In this document: one piece after another, positions 8,633 to 18,922 of the stretch
Layout: each line of letters starts with the position of its first letter
How positions within the stretch are numbered: the first letter of the stretch is position 1
Assembly: GCA_038961845.1 (NCBI GenBank)
Contig: CP152408.1
Coordinates: 992,001 to 1,056,000, forward strand
Length of the DNA: 64,000 nucleotides
Reading direction: 5' to 3'
From: Xylophilus sp. GW821-FHT01B05
GTDB taxonomy: Bacteria; Pseudomonadota; Gammaproteobacteria; Burkholderiales; Burkholderiaceae_C
The notes under the pieces: model-generated
Database searches by the model: none
What the model was told of the DNA's origin: nothing
The model's input: the letters and a program-made list of their open reading frames with translations, nothing else
Made by a program: the position numbers and the translations under genes

Positions 8633-10309
8633 GTGCGGCATTTGCAAGACCTTCCCGTTCTGATCCTGGGCCTTGGTGCGTCCGGGCTGGCCATGGCGCG
8701 CTGGTGCGCGCGCCACGGTGCCCAGGTGACCGTGGCCGACACGCGCGCAGCGCCGCCGCAACTGGCGGCGCTGCGGGCCGAAGTGCCGGGCGCGGCCTTT
8801 GTCTCCGGGCCGTTCAGCGCAGCCTTGGTGGAGGGCGCTCCGGTGCGCGTGGTCTATCGCTCGCCGGGCCTGGCACCGGCTGCGACCGCTGAAGTGCTGG
8901 ACGCGGCCCGGGCCATCGGCCTGCCCGTGGGCGGCGAGCTGGACCTGTTTGCGCGCGCGCTGACCGATCTGCGCGACGAGGGCGACGCCGCCGCTGAAGC
9001 CGTGGTTGAAGACGAGCTTGAAGAGCCTGAAGAAACCGAAGCCACACCCGAGCCCGAACCCGACGAAGCCGCCGAGCCGGCCATCGAATCTGCCGCCGAC
9101 GACTTCAGCGACCTGACACTGCACGAGCCGCCACCGGTACTCACCGGCTACCGCCCTGCGGTGCTGGCCATCACCGGCACCAATGGCAAGACCACGGTTA
9201 CCTCGCTCACTGGCCAACTGGTGGAGCGCGCCGGCAAGACCGTGGCCGTGGCCGGCAATATCGGCCCGACGCTGCTCGACACCCTGGCCGCACACCTGGA
9301 TGCAGGCACGCTGCCCGAAGTCTGGGTGCTGGAGCTGTCGAGCTTCCAGCTCGACGGCGTGCAGGGCTTCGAGCCCACGGCTGCGGCTGTGCTCAACCTG
9401 ACGCAAGACCACCTCGACTGGCACGGCAGCATGGAGGCCTATGGCGCAGCCAAGGCGCGCATCTTTGGCACGCGCGCGCTGTTGCTGCTCAACCGCGAAG
9501 ACCCGCTGGTGATGCAGATGCTGCCGGCACCGGTGAAGGTCAAGCTGCAGAAGCCTTTCGTGCGGCCCTATTTCACCTTTGGTGGTGATGCGCCGCAGCG
9601 GCCGGGCGACTACGGCATTGATCTGGTCAACGGCATGGCCTGGCTGACCCGCGCCCTGGAGTCCGACGAAACCCGCAAGAGCCGCCGCGCCGCCGCAGAA
9701 GAAGACCTGCACCTGCAGCGTTTGATGCCGGCCGATGCGCTGCGCATTCGCGGCCGCCACAACGCCGTCAACGCGCTGGCCGCACTGGCGCTGGCGCAGG
9801 CCGCGGGCTGCCCGCTGGCGCCCATGCTCTACGGCCTGCGCGAATACCGCGGCGAGCCGCACCGGGTCGAGCCCGTGGCCATCGTCGACGAGGTCGAGTA
9901 CTTCGACGACAGCAAGGGCACCAATGTCGGCGCCACCGTGGCCGCGCTGGAAGGCCTGGGGGCCGAGCGCCGGCTGGTGGTGATCCTGGGCGGCGACGGC
10001 AAGGGGCAGGATTTCTCGCCGCTGGCCACGCCGGTGGCGCGGCACGTGCGGGTGGTGGTGCTGATCGGCCGCGATGCGCCGCTGATCCGCGCTGCGCTGG
10101 CCGATACCGGCGTGGCGCTGGAAGACGCCGCCACGCTGCAAGAAGCGGTGCAACTGGCGCAGCAGCGTGCCCATGCGGGCGATGCCGTGCTGATGTCGCC
10201 GGCCTGCGCCAGCTTTGACATGTTCAACGACTACGAGCACCGCGCCCGGGTGTTCTGCGATGCCGTCGAGGCCTTGGCCGATGCTTCGCTATCAGGGGTC
10301 AATGAATGA
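8633..10309 (+). CDS. murD: MurD, UDP-MurNAc-Ala--D-Glu ligase, with acidic insertion
   Basis: This cytoplasmic ligase adds D-glutamate to UDP-MurNAc-L-Ala. A GTG start at 8633, five bases after mraY, gives 558 residues, much longer than the 438 of E. coli MurD. The N-terminal nucleotide-binding fold starts with [10 protein letters not shown], the P-loop GTNGKTT is near residue 182, and the C-terminal domain has [13 protein letters not shown]. Extra length comes mainly from a Glu/Pro/Ala-rich acidic stretch at about residues 112-170, between the N-terminal and central domains, plus a charged loop near residue 345. The gene overlaps ftsW by four bases. Confidence 0.96.
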   Translation: MRHLQDLPVLILGLGASGLAMARWCARHGAQVTVADTRAAPPQLAALRAEVPGAAFVSGPFSAALVEGAPVRVVYRSPGLAPAATAEVLDAARAIGLPVGGELDLFARALTDLRDEGDAAAEAVVEDELEEPEETEATPEPEPDEAAEPAIESAADDFSDLTLHEPPPVLTGYRPAVLAITGTNGKTTVTSLTGQLVERAGKTVAVAGNIGPTLLDTLAAHLDAGTLPEVWVLELSSFQLDGVQGFEPTAAAVLNLTQDHLDWHGSMEAYGAAKARIFGTRALLLLNREDPLVMQMLPAPVKVKLQKPFVRPYFTFGGDAPQRPGDYGIDLVNGMAWLTRALESDETRKSRRAAAEEDLHLQRLMPADALRIRGRHNAVNALAALALAQAAGCPLAPMLYGLREYRGEPHRVEPVAIVDEVEYFDDSKGTNVGATVAALEGLGAERRLVVILGGDGKGQDFSPLATPVARHVRVVVLIGRDAPLIRAALADTGVALEDAATLQEAVQLAQQRAHAGDAVLMSPACASFDMFNDYEHRARVFCDAVEALADASLSGVNE

Positions 10310-11586
10310 GCGCCGATACCGCCAGTCCAGGCCTGGGCGCCCGCCTTGCCAACTGGTTTGGCGGCATGACGCGCGTCGCCAGCGAAGCGCTGCCGGTGCG
10401 TATCGGCTCGCGTGAGTTCGCCCGTACCCAGTCGGCGCCGGCCCATCTGATGGGCTTTGACCAGACCCTGCTGTGGGTCACGGTGGCGTTGCTGGCCTGG
10501 GGCCTGGTCATGGTCTATTCGGCCTCCATCGCCATTCCGGACAACCCGCGCTTCGCCCGCGCCGGCTTCTCTCAGACGTCCTTCATGTGGCGCCACCTGT
10601 TGTCGCTGCTGATCGGTTTCGTCGCCGGTGTGCTGGCTTTTCAGGTGCCGCTGCGCACCTGGGAGCGCAGCGCGCCCTGGCTGTTCATTGCCTCGCTGCT
10701 GCTGCTGATCGCGGTGCTGATCCCGCACATCGGCATCAGCGTCAATGGCGCGCGGCGCTGGCTGCCCATGGGCTTCATGCGCTTTCAGCCTTCGGAGCTG
10801 GCCAAGCTTGCCGTGGTGGTCTATGCGGCCGACTACATGGTGCGCCGCATGGAGGTGAAAGAGCGCTTCTTCCGCGCCGTGCTGCCCATGGCGCTGGCCA
10901 TTGGCATCGTCGGCGCACTGCTGCTGGCCGAGCCCGACATGGGCGCCTTCATGGTGATCGCGGTGATCGCCATGGGCATCCTGTTCCTGGGCGGCGTCAA
11001 TGCGCGCATGTTCTTCCTGATCGCTGCGGTGATCGTGGTCGCTTTCGCCACCATGGTCATGGCCAGCCCGTGGCGGCGCGAGCGCATCTTTGCCTACCTC
11101 GACCCGTGGAGCGAGCAGCACGCGCTGGGCAAGGGCTACCAGCTGTCGCACTCGCTGATCGCCATCGGCCGCGGCGAGATCTTTGGCGTTGGCCTGGGCG
11201 GCAGCGTCGAGAAGCTGCACTGGTTGCCCGAGGCGCACACCGACTTCCTGCTGGCCGTGATCGGTGAAGAGTTCGGCCTGCTGGGCGTGCTCTGCGTGAT
11301 CGTGCTGTTCTTCTGGCTGACCCGCCGCATCATGCACATCGGCCGCCAGGCGATTGCGCTGGACCGCGTGTTCGCCGGGCTGGTGGCGCAGGGCATCGGC
11401 ATGTGGGTGGGCTTTCAGGCTTTCATCAACATGGGCGTGAACCTGGGCGCATTGCCCACCAAGGGGCTGACCCTGCCCTTCATGAGCTATGGCGGCTCGG
11501 CGATTTTGATGAACCTGGTGGCGATTGCGCTGGTACTGCGGATCGACTATGAGAACCGTGTGCTGATGAGGGGAGGTCGCGTATGA
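10306..11586 (+). CDS. ftsW: FtsW, septal peptidoglycan glycosyltransferase
   Basis: The 426-residue SEDS-family polytopic membrane protein polymerises lipid II at the septum with FtsI. About ten transmembrane segments follow a roughly 50-residue cytoplasmic N-terminus. Family landmarks are MVYSASIA in the first helix, the FQPSELAKL stretch, the EEFGLLGVL stretch, and [18 protein letters not shown] near the C-terminus. It overlaps murD and murG by four bases each. Confidence 0.96.
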   Translation: MSADTASPGLGARLANWFGGMTRVASEALPVRIGSREFARTQSAPAHLMGFDQTLLWVTVALLAWGLVMVYSASIAIPDNPRFARAGFSQTSFMWRHLLSLLIGFVAGVLAFQVPLRTWERSAPWLFIASLLLLIAVLIPHIGISVNGARRWLPMGFMRFQPSELAKLAVVVYAADYMVRRMEVKERFFRAVLPMALAIGIVGALLLAEPDMGAFMVIAVIAMGILFLGGVNARMFFLIAAVIVVAFATMVMASPWRRERIFAYLDPWSEQHALGKGYQLSHSLIAIGRGEIFGVGLGGSVEKLHWLPEAHTDFLLAVIGEEFGLLGVLCVIVLFFWLTRRIMHIGRQAIALDRVFAGLVAQGIGMWVGFQAFINMGVNLGALPTKGLTLPFMSYGGSAILMNLVAIALVLRIDYENRVLMRGGRV

Positions 11587-12647
11587 CCGCCAAGACCGCC
11601 CTCGTCATGGCCGGCGGCACCGGCGGCCACATCTTCCCCGGCATTGCCGTGGCCGAGGCGCTGCGCGCTGCCGGCTGGCAGGTGCACTGGATAGGCGCGC
11701 CCGGCAGCATGGAAAGCCGCCTGGTGCCGCCGCGCGGTTTTGCATTTGAGCCGGTGGCTTTCTCCGGCGTACGCGGCAAGGGCCCGCTCACGCTGGCGCT
11801 GCTGCCGCTGCGCTTGCTGCGCGCCTTCTGGCAGAGCCTGCAGGTGCTGCGCCGCGTGCGGCCGCAGGTGGTGCTGGGCTTTGGCGGCTACATCAGCTTC
11901 CCGGCCGGCCTGATGGCCGTGCTGCTGGGGCGGCCGCTGGTCTTGCATGAGCAGAACTCGGTTGCCGGCCTAGTCAACAAGGTGCTGGCCAAGGTGGCGG
12001 ACCGGGTCTACACCGCCTTCCCGAACGTGCTGAGCAGCGCACTTTGGGTGGGCAACCCGTTGCGCGCCGAATTTCTGGCCCAGCCATTGCCGGCGGTGCG
12101 CTTTGCCGGCCGCAGCGGCCCGCTGCGCCTGCTGGTGGTCGGTGGCAGCCTGGGCGCCACGGCGCTCAATGCGGCCGTGCCGCAGGCGCTGGCGCTGATC
12201 CCGGCCAACGAACGCCCGCTGGTCACGCACCAGAGCGGCGAGAAGCAGATCGACGCACTGCGCGCGCATTACGCGCAGGCCGGTGTCGAGGCCGAACTCA
12301 CGCCCTTCATCACCGACACCGCGCGCGCCTTCGCCGAGGCCGACGTGATCGTCTGCCGCGCCGGCGCCAGCACCGTGACCGAGATCGCAGCCGTAGGCGC
12401 CGCGGCGGTGTTCGTGCCTTTTCCTTCTGCGGTGGACGACCACCAGACCAGCAACGCGCGCTTTCTGGTCGACAGCGGCGGCGGCTGGCTGCTGCCGCAA
12501 CCCGAACTGACGGCAACGCGGCTGGCCGAGCTGCTGCGCGGCCTCACGCGCGAAGCGCTGCAGGCGCGGGCCGAAAAGGCCTATGCGCAGCGCAAGACCG
12601 AGGCCGTGGACGCCGTGGTCGCCGCTTGCGTGGAGCTGCAGCCATGA
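11583..12647 (+). CDS. murG: MurG, lipid II synthase (GlcNAc transferase)
   Basis: The 354-residue peripheral membrane glycosyltransferase (GT28) adds GlcNAc to lipid I at the inner face of the membrane. The N-terminal GGTGGH motif is at residues 11-16, a second glycine-rich motif GGSLGA lies near residue 186, and the acceptor and UDP-binding stretch [15 protein letters not shown] is near residue 258. ATGA overlap with ftsW. The 85-base gap before murC contains a degenerate copy of a dispersed repeat. Confidence 0.97.
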   Translation: MTAKTALVMAGGTGGHIFPGIAVAEALRAAGWQVHWIGAPGSMESRLVPPRGFAFEPVAFSGVRGKGPLTLALLPLRLLRAFWQSLQVLRRVRPQVVLGFGGYISFPAGLMAVLLGRPLVLHEQNSVAGLVNKVLAKVADRVYTAFPNVLSSALWVGNPLRAEFLAQPLPAVRFAGRSGPLRLLVVGGSLGATALNAAVPQALALIPANERPLVTHQSGEKQIDALRAHYAQAGVEAELTPFITDTARAFAEADVIVCRAGASTVTEIAAVGAAAVFVPFPSAVDDHQTSNARFLVDSGGGWLLPQPELTATRLAELLRGLTREALQARAEKAYAQRKTEAVDAVVAACVELQP

Positions 12648-12649
12648 GC

Positions 12650-12725
12650 AACAAATATTTTGATGAAAAAGGGCTGAAGCCCTTGTACCACCTGGACTTT
12701 ATGCTATCTATTTTGGAGCGAGGCG
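12650..12725 (+). repeat. Degenerate copy of the GCTATC/AGCCCA dispersed repeat
   Basis: The gap between murG and murC contains AAAAAGGGCTGAAGCCCTT, itself a small stem, followed by TATGCTATCTATTTT. Both the order and the sequence resemble the clearer copies at 27008-27064 and 50735-50790. It supplies most of the spacer and lies just upstream of the murC ribosome-binding region. Confidence 0.5.
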
Positions 12726-12732
12726 CGCAAGC

Positions 12733-14136
12733 ATGAAGCACGCCATTCGCCACATCCATTTCGTCGGCCTGGGCGGCGCCGGCATGAGCGGCATCGCCGA
12801 GGTGCTGTTCAACCTGGGCTACGCCATCTCCGGCTCTGACCTGAGCGACAGCGCCACGCTGCAGCGCCTGAAGGGCCTGGGCATCCGCACCTGCATCGGC
12901 CATGACGCGACGCATATCGCGGGCGCCGACGCGGTGGTCACCTCCACCGCCGTGCAGCAGGACAACCCCGAGGTCATCGCCGCGCGCGAGAAGCGCATTC
13001 CCGTGGTGCCGCGCGCCATGATGCTGGCCGAGCTGATGCGCCTGAAGCAGGGCATCGCCATCGCCGGCACGCACGGCAAGACGACCACCACCAGCCTGGT
13101 CACCAGCGTGCTGGCCGAGGCCGGGCTGGACCCGACCTTCGTCATCGGCGGGCGGCTCAACAGCGCCGGCGTCAATGCGCGGCTGGGCAGTGGCGACTAC
13201 ATCGTGGTCGAGGCCGACGAGTCCGACGCCTCCTTCCTCAACCTGATGCCGGTCATGGCGGTGGTCACCAACATCGACGCCGACCACATGGAGACCTACG
13301 GCCACGACTTCAGCCGGTTGAAGGGCGCCTTTGTCGACTTCCTGCACCGCATGCCCTTCTACGGCACGGCCGTGCTGTGCGTGGACAGCCCCGCAGTGCG
13401 CGAGATCGTGCCGCAGGTGACCTGCCCGGTGACCAGCTATGGCTTCTCCGAGGATGCCGAAGTGCGCGCACTGAACGTGCGCGCCGAAGGCGGCCAGATG
13501 CGCTTCACCGTACAGCGCCGCAACGGCGTGGTGCTGCCCGACCTGGACGTGGTGTTGAACCTGGCTGGCGAGCACAACGTGCTCAACGCGCTGTCGGCCA
13601 TCGCCATCGCGGTGGAGCTGAATATTCCCGATGCGGCGGTGGTCACCGCGCTGGCCAACTTCACCGGCGTGGGCCGGCGCTTCCAGCGCTATGGCGAAGT
13701 ACCCGCCAAGGGCGGCGGCAGCTTCACCCTGATCGACGACTACGGCCACCACCCGGTGGAGCTGGCCGCCACGCTGGCGGCCGCGCGCGGGGCCTTCCCC
13801 GACCGGCGCCTGGTGCTGGCCTTCCAGCCGCACCGCTACAGCCGCACGCGCGACTGCTTCGAAGACTTCGTGAAGGTGATTGGCGCCGCCGACTCGGTGC
13901 TGCTGACCGAGGTCTATGCCGCCGGCGAAGCGCCCATCGTCGCCGCCGATGGCCGTTCGCTGGCCCGCGCGTTGCGTGTGGCCGGCAAGGTCGAGCCGGT
14001 GTTCGTGGACGACGTGGCCGACATGCCAGAGGCCATCCGCGACAACGCGCGCGATGGCGACGTGGTGATGTGCATGGGCGCGGGCTCGATCGGTGCGGTG
14101 CCCGGCAAGCTGGCTGAATTGCTACAAGTTAAATAG
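12733..14136 (+). CDS. murC: MurC, UDP-MurNAc--L-alanine ligase
   Basis: The 467-residue cytoplasmic Mur ligase adds the first amino acid, L-Ala, to UDP-MurNAc. The N-terminal Rossmann-like motif [15 protein letters not shown] is at residues 10-24, the P-loop GTHGKTTTT begins near residue 112, [12 protein letters not shown] follows in the central domain, and DDYGHHPVE lies in the C-terminal domain. The 3' end (from about 14115) runs into sequence resembling a dispersed repeat, so the last few residues may be repeat-derived. Confidence 0.97.
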   Translation: MKHAIRHIHFVGLGGAGMSGIAEVLFNLGYAISGSDLSDSATLQRLKGLGIRTCIGHDATHIAGADAVVTSTAVQQDNPEVIAAREKRIPVVPRAMMLAELMRLKQGIAIAGTHGKTTTTSLVTSVLAEAGLDPTFVIGGRLNSAGVNARLGSGDYIVVEADESDASFLNLMPVMAVVTNIDADHMETYGHDFSRLKGAFVDFLHRMPFYGTAVLCVDSPAVREIVPQVTCPVTSYGFSEDAEVRALNVRAEGGQMRFTVQRRNGVVLPDLDVVLNLAGEHNVLNALSAIAIAVELNIPDAAVVTALANFTGVGRRFQRYGEVPAKGGGSFTLIDDYGHHPVELAATLAAARGAFPDRRLVLAFQPHRYSRTRDCFEDFVKVIGAADSVLLTEVYAAGEAPIVAADGRSLARALRVAGKVEPVFVDDVADMPEAIRDNARDGDVVMCMGAGSIGAVPGKLAELLQVK

Positions 14137-14164
14137 CGTAATGCCCAGGAAGGACAAGGACTTT
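14119..14164 (-). repeat. Degenerate copy of the GCTATC/AGCCCA repeat at the murC/ddl junction
   Basis: TTGCTACAAGTTAAATAGCG, then GCCCAGG, then GGACTTT follow the order of the reverse complement of the copies at 27008 and 50735. It spans the murC stop codon and provides the AAGGA ribosome-binding sequence of ddl. The similarity is partial. Confidence 0.4.
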
Positions 14165-15155
14165 GAGCAGTTTTGACATAAAGAATCCCGCAGAGTTCGG
14201 CAAGGTTGCCGTGCTCATGGGCGGGGCGTCGGCGGAGCGCGAGGTGTCGCTCATGTCGGGCACGGGCGTGCTCGCGGCGCTGCGCGCGCGCGGCGTTGAT
14301 GCACATGCCTTCGACCCGGCCGAGCGCGATATCTCGGCGCTCAAGACCGACGGCTTTGCGCGCTGCTTCATCACCCTGCATGGCCGCTTCGGCGAAGACG
14401 GCACGGTGCAGGGCGCGCTTGAATTGCTCGGCATTCCTTACACCGGCCCCGGCGTGATGGCGTCTGCCATCGCCATGGACAAGGTCATGACCAAGCGCGT
14501 GTGGACGGCAGACGGCCTGGCCACGCCGCGCTATGTGCGCCTGGCGCCCGACCAGCAGCAGCGCGAACAGGTGCGCGCCGTGCCCGACGTGCTGGGCCTG
14601 CCGCTGATCGTCAAGCCGCCGCGCGAGGGCTCTTCCATCGGCGTGACCAAGGTGCGCGGCTACTCCGAGATGCAGGACGCCGTCACGCTGTCGGCCCGGT
14701 ACGACCCCGACGTGCTGTGCGAGGAATTTATTGACGGCGAAGAAGTCACCTGCCCGGTGCTCGGCAGTGGCCAGCACGCGCAGGTGCTGCCGGTGATCCG
14801 CATCCGCGCGCCCGAAGGCGCCTACGACTACCAAAACAAGTATTTCACCGACGACGTGCAGTACCAGTGCCCCAGCGGCCTGCCCGAAGCCGAAGAGGCC
14901 GCCATCCAGCACTTGGTGCTGGCCGCCTACCGCACGCTCGGCTGCCGCGGCTGGGGCCGGGCTGACCTGATGATCCGCGCCAGCGACCGCAAGCCCTTTT
15001 TGCTGGAGATGAATACCTCGCCCGGCATGACCAGCCATTCGCTCGTGCCCATGGCAGCGCGCGCGGCGGGCATTGGCTACGAGGACCTGTGCCTGCGCAT
15101 CCTGGCGTCGGCGTCGCTCGACTACTCCGAGGCGCAACGCGCGACCAAGGCATAA
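14163..15155 (+). CDS. ddl: D-alanine--D-alanine ligase
   Basis: The 330-residue cytoplasmic ATP-grasp enzyme makes the D-Ala-D-Ala dipeptide used by MurF. Visible are [17 protein letters not shown] near the N-terminus, the Ser/Lys-rich ATP loop [14 protein letters not shown], and the metal-binding end [17 protein letters not shown]. The start is a TTG at 14163, preceded by AAGGA; no better ATG gives the conserved N-terminus. It is the DdlB type by location in the dcw cluster, two bases ahead of ftsQ. Confidence 0.95.
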   Translation: MSSFDIKNPAEFGKVAVLMGGASAEREVSLMSGTGVLAALRARGVDAHAFDPAERDISALKTDGFARCFITLHGRFGEDGTVQGALELLGIPYTGPGVMASAIAMDKVMTKRVWTADGLATPRYVRLAPDQQQREQVRAVPDVLGLPLIVKPPREGSSIGVTKVRGYSEMQDAVTLSARYDPDVLCEEFIDGEEVTCPVLGSGQHAQVLPVIRIRAPEGAYDYQNKYFTDDVQYQCPSGLPEAEEAAIQHLVLAAYRTLGCRGWGRADLMIRASDRKPFLLEMNTSPGMTSHSLVPMAARAAGIGYEDLCLRILASASLDYSEAQRATKA

Positions 15156-15157
15156 AC

Positions 15158-15988
15158 ATGGCCGACACCCTGCCACAGCCCTTTGACGTCAGGCTCATGA
15201 ACGTGACCGCCGCGGTCCTGTTCCTGGGCGGCGTCGCGCTGGTGCTGATGGCAGCCGGTTGGTGGGGCCTGCGGCACCCGGCCTTCGCGCTGGGGCGCAT
15301 CGAGGTCGAGGGCGACCTGGCGCACAACAACGCCATCACGCTGCGCGCCAATGTCGCGCATCGGCTGCAGGGCAACTTCTTCACGATGGACCTGGGCGCC
15401 ACGCGTGCCGCCTTCGAGTCGGTGCCGTGGGTGCGCCGCGCCACGGTGCAGCGCGAGTTCCCCAACCGCCTGCACGTCACGCTGGAAGAGCACAAGGCCG
15501 TCGCCTTCTGGGGCCCGGAAAGCGGCTCGACCCTGCTCAACGACCACGGCGAGGTGTTCGAGGCCAATGTGGACGACATCGACGACGACGAACTGCCGCG
15601 CCTGTTGGGCCCGGACGGCCAGGCGCGCGATGTCTGGGCCATGGAGCAATGGCTGGCGCCGGTCTTCGAGCCATTGGGCGTGCGCCTGGTCGAGCTGGAG
15701 CTGTCCGGTCGCGGCAGCTGGCGCGCTACGCTGGAAGACGGTGCCACGGTGGAGCTGGGCGGCGGTACGCCACCGGACATCCTGACCCGCACCAAGCGTT
15801 TTGTGCGCACCCTGCCGGAAGTGGCGGCCAAGTACGGCCGGCGCGCCGACGCGCTGGAGTCTGCGGACCTGCGCCACACCGACGGCTATGCGCTGCGCCT
15901 GCGCGGCGTGACCACGGTCACGGCCGAAGCCGCCGCCCGGATTGCCGCCAAGCCACCCGCCCGGCCGGCACCGCGGCCCACGAGATAA
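15158..15988 (+). CDS. ftsQ: FtsQ, cell division protein
   Basis: The 276-residue bitopic inner-membrane protein of the FtsQLB complex has a short cytoplasmic N-terminus, one transmembrane helix at about residues 17-37, and a periplasmic POTRA domain starting at LGRIEVEGDLAHNN. The beta domain contains VPWVRRATVQREFPNRLHVTLEEH. The ATG at 15158 follows the ddl stop directly. The C-terminus is a Pro/Ala/Arg tail without recognised domain. Confidence 0.94.
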   Translation: MADTLPQPFDVRLMNVTAAVLFLGGVALVLMAAGWWGLRHPAFALGRIEVEGDLAHNNAITLRANVAHRLQGNFFTMDLGATRAAFESVPWVRRATVQREFPNRLHVTLEEHKAVAFWGPESGSTLLNDHGEVFEANVDDIDDDELPRLLGPDGQARDVWAMEQWLAPVFEPLGVRLVELELSGRGSWRATLEDGATVELGGGTPPDILTRTKRFVRTLPEVAAKYGRRADALESADLRHTDGYALRLRGVTTVTAEAAARIAAKPPARPAPRPTR

Positions 15989-16014
15989 GCAAATGAACGC
16001 ACACAGGTACTGAC

Positions 16015-17244
16015 ATGTCCAAAGAATACAAAGATCTGGTGGTGGGACTGGACATTGGCACGGCCAAGGTGATGGTCGTCGTGGCCGAGGTCATGCCCGG
16101 GGGGGAACTCAAGCTCGCGGGGCTGGGCATTGCGCCCTCCAATGGCTTGAAGCGCGGCGTGGTGGTCAACATCGACGCCACGGTGCAAAGCATCCAGCAG
16201 GCACTGCGCGAGGCTGAGCTGATGGCCGACTGCAAGATCACCCGCGTCTATACCGGCATCACCGGCAGCCACATTCGCGGCCTCAATTCCAGCGGCATGG
16301 TGGCGGTCAAGGACAAGGAAGTCACGCCGGCCGACGTGGCGCGCGTGGTCGAGACCGCCAAGGCGATCAACATCTCCACCGACCAGCGCCTGCTGCTGGT
16401 GGAGCCGCAAGAGTTCATCATCGACGGCCAGGACGTGCGCGAGCCGATCGGCATGAGCGGCATCCGCCTGGAGGCCAAGGTGCACATCGTCACCGGCGCG
16501 CAGAGCGCGGCCGAGAACATCATCAAGTGCGTGCGCCGCTGCGGCCTGGATGTGGAGCAGCTCATGCTCAACCCGCTGGCCTCCAGCCAGGCGGTGCTGA
16601 CCGACGACGAGCGCGAGCTGGGCGTGGCCGTGGTGGACATCGGCGCCGGCACCACCGACGTGGCGGTGTTCACCAACGGCGCCATCCGCCACACGGCGGT
16701 GATCCCGATCGCCGGCGACCTGATCACCAGCGACATCGCCATGGCGTTGCGCACGCCCACCAAGGACGCGGAAGACATCAAGGTCGAGGCAGGCTACGCC
16801 AAGCAATTGCTGGCTGATCCAGACGCACAGGTGGAAGTGCCCGGCCTGGGCGACCGGGGCCCGCGCATGCTCAGCAAGCAGGCGCTGGCCGGCGTGATCG
16901 AGCCGCGCATCGAAGAGATCTTCTCGCTGGTGCAGCAGGTGATCCGTGAATCCGGCTACGAGGAAATGCTGTCCTCCGGCATCGTGCTGACCGGCGGCAG
17001 CGCCGTCATGCCGGGCATGGTCGAGCTGGGCGAGGACATCTTCCTGAAGCCGGTGCGCCGCGGCATCCCTAAATATTCAAGCGCGCTGGCTGACATGGTC
17101 AGCCAGCCGCGCGCGGCCACCGTTATGGGTCTGATGGAGGAAGCCCGCCTGGCGCGCCTGCGCGGCTTCAAGGTGGCGCAGAAACATGGTTCCGTGAAGA
17201 CGGCATTTGGCCGCTTCAAGGATTTCATCATCGGGAACTTTTGA
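16015..17244 (+). CDS. ftsA: FtsA, actin-like divisome protein
   Basis: The 409-residue actin-fold ATPase tethers FtsZ to the membrane. The phosphate-1 motif VVGLDIGTAKVMVVV opens the protein, the 1C subdomain follows, and the phosphate-2 motif VVDIGAGTTDVAVF is near residue 205. TGGSAVMPGM lies in the adenosine region. The last 15 residues (FGRFKDFIIGNF) form the expected amphipathic membrane-targeting helix. The 296-base gap to ftsZ begins with a dispersed repeat immediately after the stop codon. Confidence 0.97.
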   Translation: MSKEYKDLVVGLDIGTAKVMVVVAEVMPGGELKLAGLGIAPSNGLKRGVVVNIDATVQSIQQALREAELMADCKITRVYTGITGSHIRGLNSSGMVAVKDKEVTPADVARVVETAKAINISTDQRLLLVEPQEFIIDGQDVREPIGMSGIRLEAKVHIVTGAQSAAENIIKCVRRCGLDVEQLMLNPLASSQAVLTDDERELGVAVVDIGAGTTDVAVFTNGAIRHTAVIPIAGDLITSDIAMALRTPTKDAEDIKVEAGYAKQLLADPDAQVEVPGLGDRGPRMLSKQALAGVIEPRIEEIFSLVQQVIRESGYEEMLSSGIVLTGGSAVMPGMVELGEDIFLKPVRRGIPKYSSALADMVSQPRAATVMGLMEEARLARLRGFKVAQKHGSVKTAFGRFKDFIIGNF

Positions 17245-17246
17245 TG

Positions 17247-17350
17247 TACCCCCAGGCTACGCACTTCGTGTCTTCGCCAACCCCCTTCCAGGGGGCGACG
17301 CCTGCGGCCCGGCTGAGCCGGTTCCGCGGCGTCTTTGGGTTGGGCCGTGC
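17247..17350 (+). repeat. Dispersed ~100-bp repeat, copy 1 (ftsA/ftsZ gap)
   Basis: The segment from ACCCCCAGGCTACGCAC to TTGGGCCGTGC matches, with few differences, the reverse complement of 61984-62083 in the Tad operon. Shared blocks are CCCCCAGGCT, CGTCTTCGCC or TGTCTTCGCC, CCCCCTT..AGGGGG, CGGCCCGGC..AGCCGGTTCCGCGG and TTGG(G/C)C. It contains internal hairpins. The rest of the gap (17351-17540) holds nothing recognised except the ftsZ ribosome-binding site TAGGAGA. Confidence 0.75.
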
Positions 17351-17540
17351 GTGTGCTGCCGAAGGTGCATTCATAGGATTCGTCGCATGAGCTATCCCCG
17401 CAAACCTTGGTTGGCGCGTGGCAGTCCGCCTGGACTGCGACGATGGCGATGGCGGCGCACCGGTCCCCCTTGGCCACCGTCGTAGTCCCTGCAGAGATTC
17501 CGGTCCAGGCATTCAGTCCGTACAGATTTAGGAGATTCCC

Positions 17541-18764
17541 ATGAGCATCGAAATGATCGAAGTCGAAGAATTCAACCAAGGCACGCAGATCAAGGTGATC
17601 GGCGTTGGCGGCGGCGGCGGCAATGCCGTCGAGCACATGATCGAGCGCTCCGTGCAGGGCGTGGAGTTCGTCTGCGCCAACACCGATGCGCAGGCACTGT
17701 CGCGCAGCGCGGCGCACCGCACCATCCAGCTCGGCCAAAGCGGCCTGGGCGCCGGCAGCAAGCCCGACAAGGGCAAGGAAGCGGCCGAAGCGGCGATAGA
17801 CGACATCCGCGCTGCCATCGACGGCGCGCACATGCTGTTCATCACCGCCGGCATGGGCGGCGGCACGGGCACCGGCGCGGCGCCGGTGATCGCGCGTGTA
17901 GCCAAGGAGATGGGCATCCTCACCGTCGGCGTGGTCACCAAGCCGTTCGAGTTCGAAGGCGGCCGCCGCATGACCAATGCCGACCAGGGCTTGCTGGAGC
18001 TCGAAGCCAACGTCGACTCGCTGATCGTGGTGCTGAACGAAAAGCTGCTCGAAGTGCTGGGCGACGAAGTCACGCAGGACGAAGCCTTCGCGCATGCCAA
18101 CGACGTGCTGAAGAACGCGGTGGGCGGCATTGCCGAAATCATCAACGTGCCGGGCCATGTCAACGTCGACTTCGAAGACGTGCGCACCGTGATGGGCGAA
18201 CCAGGCAAGGCCATGATGGGCACGGCCGTGGCCGACGGCCCGGACCGCGCCCGCATCGCCGCCGAGCAGGCCGTGGCCTGCCCGCTGCTGGAAGGCATAG
18301 ACCTGTCGGGCGCCAAGGGCGTGCTGGTGCTGATCACCGCAGCCAAGGGCAGCCTGAAGCTGTCGGAGTCCAAGCTGGCGATGAACACCATCCGCGCCTA
18401 TGCATCGCCCGATGCGCACGTGATCTACGGCACCGCCTACGACGACAGCCTGGGTGACCAGATCCGCGTCACCGTGGTGGCCACCGGCCTGTCGCGCCAA
18501 GGCCAGCAGCGCCGCACCGCACCGCCGCTGCAAGTGCTGCGCACCGGTACGCACGACGTGCCCTTCGGCATGCCCGTGGGCACCGCCGGCGGCGCCCTCA
18601 CCGGCGGCCAGACCAGCGTTGGCAATACCGACTACGGCAACATGGCCGTGCCCAGCGTCTGGCGCACCAACCGCACGCAAGCCGCGGCGCGCGTCGATGC
18701 GCTGGCGTCTGGCGGCATGGACGATCTGGAGATCCCGGCTTTCTTGCGCAAGCAAGCCGACTGA
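17541..18764 (+). CDS. ftsZ: FtsZ, tubulin-like division GTPase
   Basis: The 407-residue cytoplasmic GTPase polymerises into the Z ring. The tubulin signature GGGTGTG is at about residues 107-113, N-terminal VIGVGGGGGNAV binds nucleotide, and the T7-loop NVDFEDVRTVM is present. A variable linker is followed by the C-terminal peptide DLEIPAFLRKQ that binds FtsA and other partners. A Shine-Dalgarno sequence AGGAGA precedes the ATG. Confidence 0.98.
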   Translation: MSIEMIEVEEFNQGTQIKVIGVGGGGGNAVEHMIERSVQGVEFVCANTDAQALSRSAAHRTIQLGQSGLGAGSKPDKGKEAAEAAIDDIRAAIDGAHMLFITAGMGGGTGTGAAPVIARVAKEMGILTVGVVTKPFEFEGGRRMTNADQGLLELEANVDSLIVVLNEKLLEVLGDEVTQDEAFAHANDVLKNAVGGIAEIINVPGHVNVDFEDVRTVMGEPGKAMMGTAVADGPDRARIAAEQAVACPLLEGIDLSGAKGVLVLITAAKGSLKLSESKLAMNTIRAYASPDAHVIYGTAYDDSLGDQIRVTVVATGLSRQGQQRRTAPPLQVLRTGTHDVPFGMPVGTAGGALTGGQTSVGNTDYGNMAVPSVWRTNRTQAAARVDALASGGMDDLEIPAFLRKQAD

Positions 18765-18790
18765 GGCTCGCGCCCGGCTGGGCGCGGCGG

Positions 18791-18853
18791 CCCCTGGCAT
18801 TTTTCGGCCCGCGCTTTGCGCATGGCCGGGGAGTGCCAGGGGTTTTCTTTTTT
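18791..18853 (+). terminator. Rho-independent terminator after ftsZ
   Basis: CCCCTGGCA (18791-18799) pairs with TGCCAGGGG (18834-18842), with an inner CGGCCC/GGCCGG pairing, followed by TTTTCTTTTTT. It marks the end of the dcw transcript; lpxC probably has its own promoter in the following 70 bases. Confidence 0.8.
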
Positions 18854-18922
18854 CATCGCGGGGATAGAGATTGCTATTCCTTACGGTGCGTAGGCGGGCG
18901 CCTGCGCACCTAAAATCCCGGC

